Of a stretch of DNA of 64,000 nt, positions 16,023 through 23,803 are shown piece by piece; the stretch's first letter is position 1; each line of letters begins with the position of its first letter. Source of the DNA: JACRAV01 sp964571235 (GTDB lineage: Bacteria; Zixibacteria; MSB-5A5; GN15; FEB-12); the NCBI GenBank assembly GCA_964571235.1, contig CAZNAI010000003.1:186001-250000 (forward strand), in the 5' to 3' direction. Under the pieces are notes generated by a model. The model worked only from the letters and a program-made list of their open reading frames with translations, searched no databases and was not told the origin of the DNA. A program made the translations under genes and the position numbers.

Positions 16023-17210
16023 CTACTCCCCTTTAATAAACTCCGCCACCTTCTTGCCGAATTCGACGACATCGCTCATCTCCTGATCGGATGGGATCAG
16101 ACGTGCGCGGAAATTGTCGGGGTAGACTTTCAGCTTTAAGCCAGTTAAGCGATCTGATACCAGTTTCAGTCCCTCACCACCCCAACCGTACGAACCAAAC
16201 ACCGCCGCTTTCTTACCAATACAATAGACGGTCGGCACCAGCGAAACGACATCCCAGATCGGCTTAACTGCGTCGCCATTGAATGTCGGTGTCCCAAAGA
16301 GCACCGCCACACTCGATTCCATATGTTCCTTGGCGTGTTCAGGGCGGACAACCTCGGCGTCGACTAACAAAACAGTAAATCCATTTTGTTGGAGAACACC
16401 TGAAATTTGTTCGCCCAGTCTGCGGGTGTTGCCGTAGTTGGAAGCGGTAAAGATTGTGACCTGGTTCTTTCCTTCGGCTTTGTCAGCGCACCATTGTTTG
16501 TATTTGTCGATCCAGACGCGGGGATTGTCGCGGAAAACCGGACCGTGCGATGGCGCGATCATCTTGATTTCGAATCCGTCGAGTTTGGACAGATTCCTGC
16601 GGATATACCCGGTGAACGGCCGCATTATAGTGTCAAAGTAGTATTGATACTCAAACTGCAAATCAAAGTCAGATTCATCGGCAACCATAGATTCGGTGCA
16701 CAAGTGCGCCGCGAATCCGTCGCACGAAAAAAGCACGCCGTCCTCCGGGCAGAACTCCATCATCGTGTCGGGCCAGTGCATATAGGGAGTGATTTTGAAG
16801 ACCAGCTTCTTGCCACCCAGGTCAATGATATAGTCGTCCTTGACCATTGTGATCGGCATCTCGCGGTTGATCGTCGCTTTGACAAACGGCATCGCGGCAC
16901 CGCTGGCAATTACTTGCGCGTTGGGGGCGTAGGTCAAAAGTTCGGCAATCGCGCCGGAGTGGTCGGGCTCGGTATGATTGATCACCATGTAATCGATCTT
17001 CTCAAGAGGGATAATCGAGCGAATGTTCTCAAAGTACTCGCGCGAGAATTCCTTCTTGGAGCCGTCGATAAGGGCGACCTTCTCCCCTTTGACCAAATAT
17101 GAATTGTACGTGGTGCCATGCTGGGCCTGCATGACTATATCAAAAACCCGGAGGTGGGGGTCACGAACCCCCACCCACCAAATATTGTCGGAAATCGAAA
17201 TAGCGCTCAT
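16023..17210 (-). CDS. Flavodiiron protein (FprA family)
   Basis: A 395-residue cytoplasmic O2 or NO reductase that protects anaerobes. The metallo-beta-lactamase part carries the diiron ligands H79-x-E81-x-D83-H84, H145, D164 and H222; the flavodoxin part (250-395) has the FMN phosphate loop 'TASNYGNTRR'. No rubredoxin or flavin reductase domain is fused, so it needs an external electron donor. It is the last gene of the minus-strand metal-transport unit, 62 bp after the permease. Its presence suggests a life with oxygen exposure but mainly anaerobic metabolism (inference). Confidence 0.95.
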   Translation of the reverse strand: MSAISISDNIWWVGVRDPHLRVFDIVMQAQHGTTYNSYLVKGEKVALIDGSKKEFSREYFENIRSIIPLEKIDYMVINHTEPDHSGAIAELLTYAPNAQVIASGAAMPFVKATINREMPITMVKDDYIIDLGGKKLVFKITPYMHWPDTMMEFCPEDGVLFSCDGFAAHLCTESMVADESDFDLQFEYQYYFDTIMRPFTGYIRRNLSKLDGFEIKMIAPSHGPVFRDNPRVWIDKYKQWCADKAEGKNQVTIFTASNYGNTRRLGEQISGVLQQNGFTVLLVDAEVVRPEHAKEHMESSVAVLFGTPTFNGDAVKPIWDVVSLVPTVYCIGKKAAVFGSYGWGGEGLKLVSDRLTGLKLKVYPDNFRARLIPSDQEMSDVVEFGKKVAEFIKGE

Positions 17211-17272
17211 TAGTTACCTTTCCAATCGGGCCGCCAATATATCGAAATCCGACGGGAATGCAAATTGGGTAC

Positions 17273-18118
17273 TCAGCTTGTCTTTGTTGCCAGCCCCCAG
17301 CCGGTGATCATCCTCACTATCGCCGCCAGTACCAGAAGAGCAATCAACGCCACCATTATAGAAGGCGCGGTCGGAAGGTCCCAAGAGAGCGAACCGAGAA
17401 TACCCAGTACGGCGCCCACTCCGGCCACCACCCACCCGAGTGCCACCCGTTTCCCGTGGCTGGTGGTGAACAACAGCGCGATAACCGGCGGAATGACCAG
17501 CAATGAGAAGACCATCAGCACACCAGCCAGATGTACGCTTGATGTTACGACCAGTCCGAACGAGGCATAAAACAAAAAATCCCACAGGACGACATTCACT
17601 CCACTTTGGACTGCCTTCTCACGACTCTCCGAGATCAAGAAAAACTTGGCCCGAAAGACATAGTGGAAAAACCCAACCGCCGAGTAAAGACAGGTGACAA
17701 AGATCAACTCGCCCGGTGTGCAACTGAGGATCGATCCGTTGGTGATTTCTGAAACGACTTCGCTACCCTCGGCCAGGTGAGCCAGGACAATAACCGCCAG
17801 CGCCGCGAACCCGGCGTAGATAATTCCAATGAACGCTTCGTGCGGAATCAGGTTGTTGCGGTCTCGGGCGATTGATACCAGCAGGGCGCCGAACATAGTG
17901 AAAGCCAGAGCGATCAGATATGACAGGTACGAATGCTCGCCGACACCCAAGAAAATCGAAACGACATATCCGAATGCGGCGGCCTGAGCAAGCGACAGAT
18001 CGACGAAAATCACACCCCGACTGACAACGTGAAATCCCAGATAAGCGTGAATTCCCGCCAGAATGAGCGCCACCGCGATGCCTATCTCTACAAACGGTTG
18101 CTTTAGTAACTCAAGCAT
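17273..18118 (-). CDS. Zinc/manganese-type ABC transporter permease
   Basis: A 281-residue integral membrane protein of the ABC-3 family (ZnuB/MntB-like), with seven to eight hydrophobic segments and the family features 'FVDLSLAQAAAFGYVV' near residue 39 and 'HLAGVLMVFSLLVIPPVIALLF' (read as HLAGVLMVFSLLVIPP) near 197. It should form the channel through the inner membrane for the metal delivered by the binding protein encoded 2 bp upstream. No ATPase gene (ZnuC-like) lies in this unit. Confidence 0.92.
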   Translation of the reverse strand: MLELLKQPFVEIGIAVALILAGIHAYLGFHVVSRGVIFVDLSLAQAAAFGYVVSIFLGVGEHSYLSYLIALAFTMFGALLVSIARDRNNLIPHEAFIGIIYAGFAALAVIVLAHLAEGSEVVSEITNGSILSCTPGELIFVTCLYSAVGFFHYVFRAKFFLISESREKAVQSGVNVVLWDFLFYASFGLVVTSSVHLAGVLMVFSLLVIPPVIALLFTTSHGKRVALGWVVAGVGAVLGILGSLSWDLPTAPSIMVALIALLVLAAIVRMITGWGLATKTS

Positions 18119-18120
18119 AG

Positions 18121-19014
18121 TTATCCCTTCGATTTCTCCATAATGGTCAACAGGACATCAAAAAGCGAAAAGTAGTCGGTCGCCTCGGCCGTTCCGCCAA
18201 CCGACGAAGGCGCTTCGATTGCTTGGGCGCCGGACTGCCGCGCGAGTGATTCGGGGGTGCGGGCCGAATAATACGGTTCACGCAGAATAGTCGTGATGTG
18301 ACGTGCTTTGATCAGATCAATCAACGCGCTGTTATGGGAGGCGGTCGGCTCAATTCCGGGACGGGGTTCGACATACCCCGCCACGGTGAAGCCAAACGCC
18401 TCCGCAAAATAGGCAAAGGTGCTATGATACGAGATAAACTCGACGCCTTTCAATGGCGCCGCCCGGTTTTCCCACTCAATCCATTTTTGGTCGAGGCGAT
18501 CAACGAGTGCTTTCAGGTTAACTCGGTAGGATTCGCAGTTAGCTGGATCCACCCGACACAAACCCTCCACTATGTTGGCGGCGATGATTTTGCCGTTACG
18601 CGGGTCGAGCCAGTAGTGAGGATTCCCATCGCGATGTACATCCCCCTGTAGCGCGGTGACCTTTTCAGTGGGCTTATCGAGTACGTCAACACCATTAGAA
18701 CAGTCAACCACTACCAACTTTGGGTTACGGGCGCCGTCGATTACTCCCTGCGCCCATTGATCAAGCGACAGTCCGACTTTCAGATAGATGTCGGCTTTCG
18801 ATACTTTCAACATGTAACTGGGTAGAATTTCAACGAAGTGCAGATTTGAGCGTCCCTGGCCGATCGACGTTACGTCGATCAGATCTTTGCCCACATATGT
18901 GGCAATCGAGGCAAGGTCAGACGACGACGCAACGATTTTGACTTTCGCCTGCGTTATCGTCGCCATGAAGGCCAGTGAGAAGAGAACTATTGCAGTTGTC
19001 TTTTTCATTTTCAT
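18121..19014 (-). CDS. Metal ABC transporter substrate-binding protein (ZnuA-like)
   Basis: A 297-residue exported protein of the cluster A-I family: signal peptide 1-23, then 'VKIVASSSDLASIATYVG'. Likely metal ligands are His in 'SNLHFVEILPSYM', in 'NPHYWLDPRNG' and in 'YHSTFAYFAEAFG', and Glu in 'REPYYSA'; this three-His-plus-acid set fits zinc better than manganese (inference). The His-rich flexible loop found in many ZnuA proteins is absent. It starts 8 bp after the outer-membrane protein stop and is followed by the permease with 2 bp between. Confidence 0.9.
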   Translation of the reverse strand: MKMKKTTAIVLFSLAFMATITQAKVKIVASSSDLASIATYVGKDLIDVTSIGQGRSNLHFVEILPSYMLKVSKADIYLKVGLSLDQWAQGVIDGARNPKLVVVDCSNGVDVLDKPTEKVTALQGDVHRDGNPHYWLDPRNGKIIAANIVEGLCRVDPANCESYRVNLKALVDRLDQKWIEWENRAAPLKGVEFISYHSTFAYFAEAFGFTVAGYVEPRPGIEPTASHNSALIDLIKARHITTILREPYYSARTPESLARQSGAQAIEAPSSVGGTAEATDYFSLFDVLLTIMEKSKG

Positions 19015-19022
19015 CTCCAGGT

Positions 19023-20231
19023 CTAAAATTCGTGGGCTTTGTGTGGACCGATCGAGAAGAGCATCTGCGCGATGAGCGTGAACTCTCCCTTCTTGGTCGT
19101 TTGGGCCGGGTCAATCAGAAAGCCAGGGTCGTTGATTGAATACGAAGCCCACCGACCGGCCAGCCGAAAGAGAGTCGTTTCTTCAAGCAGAGAAAATCCA
19201 GTGAACAGTGTAAGCGCAGTTGTCGAGTTCTTGGTGTCGAACACCGCCAAATCAGTATTGTATCTGCTTTCGGGAATATTCTGCTCGTAGTCACCCTCGC
19301 CGTTGTCATAGATTCCCGGCGCCCGATCGAACGCGATCCCTACATTGTACCGCTTGCGAAATCGAAGATCAGCACAGGCGAATGCACCCCAGGTGTTGCG
19401 CTGACCGAAATGGTCGGTGAATAGGTCGCGCTTTGAAAAGATCGCTTCTCCCTGCAAAGTCAGGCTGGTGTAGTCATTCCATTTGATCTTGTACTTGGCG
19501 TCGACCGCCATCATTTTCGCGTAGAGATTACGAGACCCCATGGCAGAGTCGCCGGTGCCATAAGCTCCGCGCCCTTTGTACCGGCCGAACATTCCCGAGA
19601 TGCCAATATCCGCATTCCCTTTTTGACCAACCGGAGTGAAGATGTTTATGCGTCCGGCAAAAACCGGGGCCTTAGTGTACCGGCCCTCCAGCGGGTCTTC
19701 CGGCGCTTCCTCCCCGTCATAGATCATCCCTTTGAGCGCACTCAACGACAACTTGCTATAAAACGGCGTCGGAAGAACAACATTCCAGTTGATCCCCTGA
19801 TCCTTCCAGCCGTCGCCGCCTAAGTAGATTCGATGCACCAGTGGCCGATCGATAAATGAATAGGCATGGGTGTGCGACGAGTTGAGTTTACCGAAATCAA
19901 CCAGCCATTGGCCGGCCCGGAATTCCGATCTAAAAGGTAGCCCTTGAAAAATTGTAGCGTACGCCTCTTCTATTTCAAAACCGTCGCCGGGCGACGAGAC
20001 AGTGATCCAGGCCTTGGCGTACGGGTTGAGATATCCGGCGACAATCAATTCCAATTCATCAAACCCCATATTGAGATTCCCGTTGCGATGCGTCTTTGCG
20101 CCGGCCGAATCGGTCCAGTTGCCCGTATAGGCGCGGAAATCGCCAATAGCCGAGATATCAGGTTGAGTCAGCGCAATGGCCGATATGTGAAAGAGTACAA
20201 GACAAAATATCAAAATGAGTACGATCTTCAT
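19023..20231 (-). CDS. Outer-membrane beta-barrel protein, likely metal-uptake porin
   Basis: A 402-residue protein with a signal peptide (1-20), alternating amphipathic strands throughout and a terminal Phe ('GPHKAHEF'), a beta-barrel export signal for the BAM complex. Segments such as 'SEFRAGQWLVDFGKLNSSHTH' resemble porin strands; 'SSHTHAYSFIDRP' gives a His cluster near residue 120. There is no TonB box or plug domain. Its place directly upstream of the ZnuA-like gene suggests it passes the metal across the outer membrane. The family is not certain. Confidence 0.75.
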   Translation of the reverse strand: MKIVLILIFCLVLFHISAIALTQPDISAIGDFRAYTGNWTDSAGAKTHRNGNLNMGFDELELIVAGYLNPYAKAWITVSSPGDGFEIEEAYATIFQGLPFRSEFRAGQWLVDFGKLNSSHTHAYSFIDRPLVHRIYLGGDGWKDQGINWNVVLPTPFYSKLSLSALKGMIYDGEEAPEDPLEGRYTKAPVFAGRINIFTPVGQKGNADIGISGMFGRYKGRGAYGTGDSAMGSRNLYAKMMAVDAKYKIKWNDYTSLTLQGEAIFSKRDLFTDHFGQRNTWGAFACADLRFRKRYNVGIAFDRAPGIYDNGEGDYEQNIPESRYNTDLAVFDTKNSTTALTLFTGFSLLEETTLFRLAGRWASYSINDPGFLIDPAQTTKKGEFTLIAQMLFSIGPHKAHEF

Positions 20232-20308
20232 ACGCGTCTCCTAATTGTCTCCAAAGCGGCACACGGCCGCCGGAGAGTTCGAATTATTGTGTGACGAGAA
20301 AACCAGAA

Positions 20309-20671
20309 TCAGGCGACAGTGAATAGTGTCGCGGATTGGGCAGGAGGAGCGCGGACTGAAGAAAGATCGTAGTTGGTTGAATTGACCCTGACCGCAATTG
20401 TCACGGCAACGGTCGAAGTCGAAATATCAAACGGTTTGCCGGTGGAGCCGATTTCGGCCGGTTGAATATGATTGTCGAGTTTGCAGAGCTGGCAATCGTC
20501 GGGATGATGCTGTCCCGTCGGCGCGACTGAGTGATCCTCAAACTGCTCAGTGGCACAACTGTGATAACAACTGCCTGCTGAATGTGCCGCCAGGTGGACC
20601 GGAAGCACCACCGCGGTCAGCAGAAGATGCCAAAGGGCGGCGATGACTATCGGGAGGCGGCTGGGTCGCAT
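20309..20671 (-). CDS. Small Cys/His-rich exported protein
   Basis: A 120-residue protein with a signal peptide (1-29), then a His/Cys-rich stretch: 'HSAGSCYHSCATEQFEDH', 'GQHHPDDCQLCKLDNH' (CxxC with neighbouring His) and a C-terminal 'VRAPPAQS'. The combination of H..C..C and a terminal RAPP resembles DUF2946-like periplasmic proteins often found beside metal-transport genes. It may bind the metal in the periplasm. It is 24 bp downstream of the hydrolase and 77 bp upstream of the outer-membrane protein, same strand. Confidence 0.7.
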   Translation of the reverse strand: MRPSRLPIVIAALWHLLLTAVVLPVHLAAHSAGSCYHSCATEQFEDHSVAPTGQHHPDDCQLCKLDNHIQPAEIGSTGKPFDISTSTVAVTIAVRVNSTNYDLSSVRAPPAQSATLFTVA

Positions 20672-20695
20672 GGCTGTTATATGTAATTTCGAGTG

Positions 20696-21613
20696 TTACT
20701 GACTGTTGTTGGTTTTGCTTGCCAGTTCAACAATCGACAACACTATTTTGTTCAGGTCTGTTTCGATCGGTGCAATTGTCAAATTTGAACCTGACTTAGC
20801 GACGAGACCGCGAAGTTCAGTCGCGTTTAGGTGCTCTCCATCGGCCTGTATTATTGTGGGACCGGCCACCGCAAGCGCCGAGCCGTTGTTGTAATCAAGA
20901 CCGTAACTCGAGCGTGCATTGAGCCAAAACCAAAGGAGTGACCGCCAGAAAGGGAATCTCCAACTGTCGTATTGGGCTTGATACGAATCAATGAAAGCAG
21001 TGGTCGACAAGTACGGCTCTATTGCCAACACCGCCGAGATGCGCTTCTCGTCAGCTTGCGCCAACAAAGCGGCGTCGGCGCCAACATTCCAGCCAACAAT
21101 TACAAGCGGCGACACCAACTGATCGTGCAGGCCGAGGTGTGCCACTACCAGTTCCAGGTCAGTCCCTTCCATTCGGCCGTCGCTGTGGTATTTGCCACTG
21201 GACAGGCCGGACGCCCGCTGGTCGTAAACGACTACAACGAATCCTGAATCTGTCATCAGCCGGGCCAAATCGGCGGTACTGCTTCGATCGGACTTTTCAG
21301 TATGAAGAAGGACGATCGTACCGCGTGGGGTAGCCATGTCGCCACGTCTAACTCGAACCGCCGCAAGATTGGTTGAGCCATCGGCCTCGACCCGAAAAGT
21401 ATCGATCGTGAAACCGTCACTGGCAAAGGCGGAGGGGTCATTCGGTCGAGCCATAAGAGAATCAGGATTGTAGGAATCCAGATCGGTTCGCCCCCACATT
21501 GCCTTGGCACGATTCAGGGGATAGACCCAATAGAAAAAGACAATCAGAGCTATCGCCAGCACAACAATACTGGTCTTAATGATTTCCTTAACTTGTCTGG
21601 ACAATCGGGGCAT
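20696..21613 (-). CDS. Membrane-anchored alpha/beta-hydrolase fold protein with Asn at nucleophile site
   Basis: A 305-residue protein with an N-terminal membrane anchor (13-30) and an alpha/beta-hydrolase core: 'GTIVLLHTEKSDRSS' for the oxyanion strand-loop, 'VVVVYDQRASGLSSGKY' near 126-142, and 'VIVGWNVGADAALL' at 171-184, where the usual G-x-S-x-G elbow reads G-W-N-V-G (N176). The codon is clearly AAT. Without the Ser it should lack ordinary esterase activity. It is the first gene of the metal-transport unit. Its role is unknown; it could be a binding or scaffolding protein. Confidence 0.85.
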   Translation of the reverse strand: MPRLSRQVKEIIKTSIVVLAIALIVFFYWVYPLNRAKAMWGRTDLDSYNPDSLMARPNDPSAFASDGFTIDTFRVEADGSTNLAAVRVRRGDMATPRGTIVLLHTEKSDRSSTADLARLMTDSGFVVVVYDQRASGLSSGKYHSDGRMEGTDLELVVAHLGLHDQLVSPLVIVGWNVGADAALLAQADEKRISAVLAIEPYLSTTAFIDSYQAQYDSWRFPFWRSLLWFWLNARSSYGLDYNNGSALAVAGPTIIQADGEHLNATELRGLVAKSGSNLTIAPIETDLNKIVLSIVELASKTNNSQ

Positions 21614-22334
21614 ATCTACTCGGTACAGAAGGTGGCATTGGCCTGCATGGGTAGCACATTTAGCGGTGGAATGTCAAGGTGGAAATGAAGTTGTGATCTG
21701 CGTGCTCCGCAGTGCTCCGTAATTCGTAGAGTGCTCCCGAGGTCTGTGCTCCTCATATTGGATAGTTGGTCTACGATGTTAGGCCGTGCTGGGTCGCTAA
21801 CTCTGAAGATCGCGTCGAATACGTCGACATAAGGAATGAAGACGCGCTTGTTGGAGCACATCGCCTTGGTGTTGCTATTGGCGCGTGAGTGCAAATGGTA
21901 TAGGGAGACTCCCATCGTTTGCAGTGAATAACGGATAAAAAAACAGGAGAAAACCCGAATACGTGTTGACAACCTGCGGCGGTGATGTATATTTGCCCTC
22001 GGATGATAGGTACTTCCAATAACGTTCGGTAATTGTTGGTCAAACGATTAGCGTAAGAAACAAAGCAAATACCAGCGCCTTCCGATTGCTAAAGTCAGAA
22101 CAAGTACTTCGATCCTGCCCGCGGCTGTGGGGGTCGCACAGGACGTACAAGCAGGTTTACACCGTAAGCAACTGCTAACGAGTCTAAAAACGTAAACGTT
22201 GATGGTGACGAATTCCGGAGGTTTGTCCGGCCTTTGTCTGTCCTTTAGCGCAGACTTGTTGTCAGTTGTTTTTAAGACACGGCCAAGGACTACTGTCAGC
22301 TTCGGGTATGTCAACCTTTAGTCAGGAGGTAGGT
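21614..22334. other. 720-bp non-coding region between divergent units
   Basis: Several short frames occur on the minus strand but none has a convincing start, ribosome site or protein-like composition. The right half holds a good promoter (21966-21993) and then a leader of some 340 nt with small inverted repeats (for example CCGGAGGTTTGTCCGG at 22215-22230) before the gene at 22335. On the other strand a TTGACA (complement of 21672-21677) could serve the hydrolase-led unit. Confidence 0.6.
21966..21993 (+). promoter_or_regulatory. Predicted promoter for the 22335 gene
   Basis: TTGACA at 21966-21971, 16-nt spacer, TATATT at 21988-21993. The sequence around the -10, GATGTATATT, is identical to that of the rpmH promoter. 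Transcription from here would give a 5' leader of about 335 nt. Confidence 0.6.
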
Positions 22335-23438
22335 ATGGTGTTCGGCTTACGCACGTCGATTATGTGGCGTGTCGTGGTGGCAACAGTGCTTGTGATTGCG
22401 TTGGTTGGGGGGCTTAGCTCAACAGCTTCTGCTCTTCCTGACATCATTGTTACTGTTGGTGATACGACCGGCAACCCGGGCCAGATCAATTCGGCCATCA
22501 CTGTTTATTTGGACAACTTCAAAGACACCATCGCGGCTTTCGAGCTTTGGTTACAGTTGGATCGTCCCGACATCCTCAAATTTCAGACTGATACGGTAAC
22601 CGTAATCGACACCTTCTACTGGAAGTGCGATCTCGGAAGTTATCCGAACTGCAATCACGAAGTGGCCACCGACTCGGCTCACGCCCAGCGGGTGGAGATT
22701 GACACCGTTCAAGCAGTAGTTGGTAGTCTTGACACCGCCGGAACTCTCATCTCGGGCTGGCAGTTGGTGACTACTCGCTCGGTCTCGGGTACTCCATACG
22801 ACATCAAGATCATTGGCTTGGCCGATGACAATTCGGTGCCGGGGACCAAGATGGGGATACGCCCCCAGCAAGGCGGCGTGCTTTTTCGTCTCCGCGGAGA
22901 CATTTTGAACGTCCCGCCGGAACAGCAAGACCGCACTGCCATTATCAAGCCCAACGCCGATGTCATTCAGGGGCTGTTCAATTTCTCTCGCCCAAATGGT
23001 ACTGCCATTGGCATCAAGACTATCATAGGTCCCGACACAAACTACTATCGCTGTAATGCCTGGGTTCCGCCGCATCCGCCGAACAACCAGTGTTTGCAGT
23101 GGGTCAAAGTCCCCGGTGCGCCATATGACTCCATGATTGTAACGATTGATACCACGGGAGTGTTGGATACCGCGAAAATGTGGCTCTTTTCAGGCTCGCT
23201 GACCGCGTTGGGCGGTTGGGTCTGTGGCAATGTCGACGGCGACTTGCCGGCCAACTGCGACATCGCCGACTTGTCGTATCAAATCGCGTACATGTTCCTA
23301 AACGGTCCCGCTCCAATTCCGATGGTGGTCGGAAACACGGACTGTAGTTCCGACGGACTCATAGATATCGCGGACCTAACAGCGCTGATTGACTACTTGT
23401 ACATATCACTAAACCCGTTGTGTTGTAGTGGGATATGA
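22335..23438 (+). CDS. Exported cohesin-like/dockerin protein
   Basis: A 367-residue protein: signal peptide (1-34), a cohesin-like module starting 'DIIVTVGDTTGNPGQINSAIT' with 'AAFELWLQLDRPDILKF' (the segment that in cohesins reads 'glagfdl.l.yDp..L'), and a C-terminal pair of dockerin-like calcium loops 'GNVDGDLPANCDIADLSYQI' and 'DCSSDGLIDIADLTALIDYL'. It ends in CCSGI with no sorting domain. The ATG at 22335 has AGGAGGT upstream. It is first in the line of eight surface-protein genes. Cohesin and dockerin in one polypeptide would permit chain-like association (inference). Confidence 0.85.
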   Translation: MVFGLRTSIMWRVVVATVLVIALVGGLSSTASALPDIIVTVGDTTGNPGQINSAITVYLDNFKDTIAAFELWLQLDRPDILKFQTDTVTVIDTFYWKCDLGSYPNCNHEVATDSAHAQRVEIDTVQAVVGSLDTAGTLISGWQLVTTRSVSGTPYDIKIIGLADDNSVPGTKMGIRPQQGGVLFRLRGDILNVPPEQQDRTAIIKPNADVIQGLFNFSRPNGTAIGIKTIIGPDTNYYRCNAWVPPHPPNNQCLQWVKVPGAPYDSMIVTIDTTGVLDTAKMWLFSGSLTALGGWVCGNVDGDLPANCDIADLSYQIAYMFLNGPAPIPMVVGNTDCSSDGLIDIADLTALIDYLYISLNPLCCSGI

Positions 23439-23803
23439 CGATTGGGAGCATGCTCCCAAGGTGGAGACAAATTAACTGAAGTCACACCGAAGACTTATGT
23501 GGCCAAAATAGGAACTTGAGAAAATAGTAAGAAACCAAGACCAGCCCCGGCCTTTCGGGGCAAAAGATAGAAGACAGAAAATAACCGTAGTAGTTGGAAA
23601 GGAGGACGTTGGTAAGGGAGTTTGTTTGCACGCGCTCAAATAAAAGTACGTAAAATAACCACTTGTTGTCGCGGCCGTTGTCGGCGGATTTGTGGCTCTC
23701 ATTTGCCGGCGGAAAGTTTCGCGCAACGAGGGGGGAAACACGAAGGTTGTTTTACGGAGTAACTAAAGTGCAAATTGTATTGTTAACGAACTAGGAGACT
23801 AAA
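23439..23803. other. 365-bp non-coding leader region of the 23804 gene
   Basis: Contains the palindrome at 23442 and a hairpin GCCCCG-GCCTTT-CGGGGC at 23544-23561 without a T-run. No strong -35/-10 pair stands out. A purine-rich site (AACTAGGAGAC) lies just before the ATG at 23804. I see no gene. Confidence 0.5.
23442..23459. promoter_or_regulatory. 18-bp perfect palindrome after the 22335 gene
   Basis: TTGGGAGCATGCTCCCAA, beginning 4 nt after the stop codon. There is no T-run after it, so it is not a standard intrinsic terminator. It could bind a dimeric regulator or act as an RNA 3'-end structure. Confidence 0.5.

Noticed and set aside
21616..22314. Three short minus-strand frames in the 720-bp gap
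   Set aside because: They overlap a good plus-strand promoter and leader, have no start signals and overlap one another in different frames.
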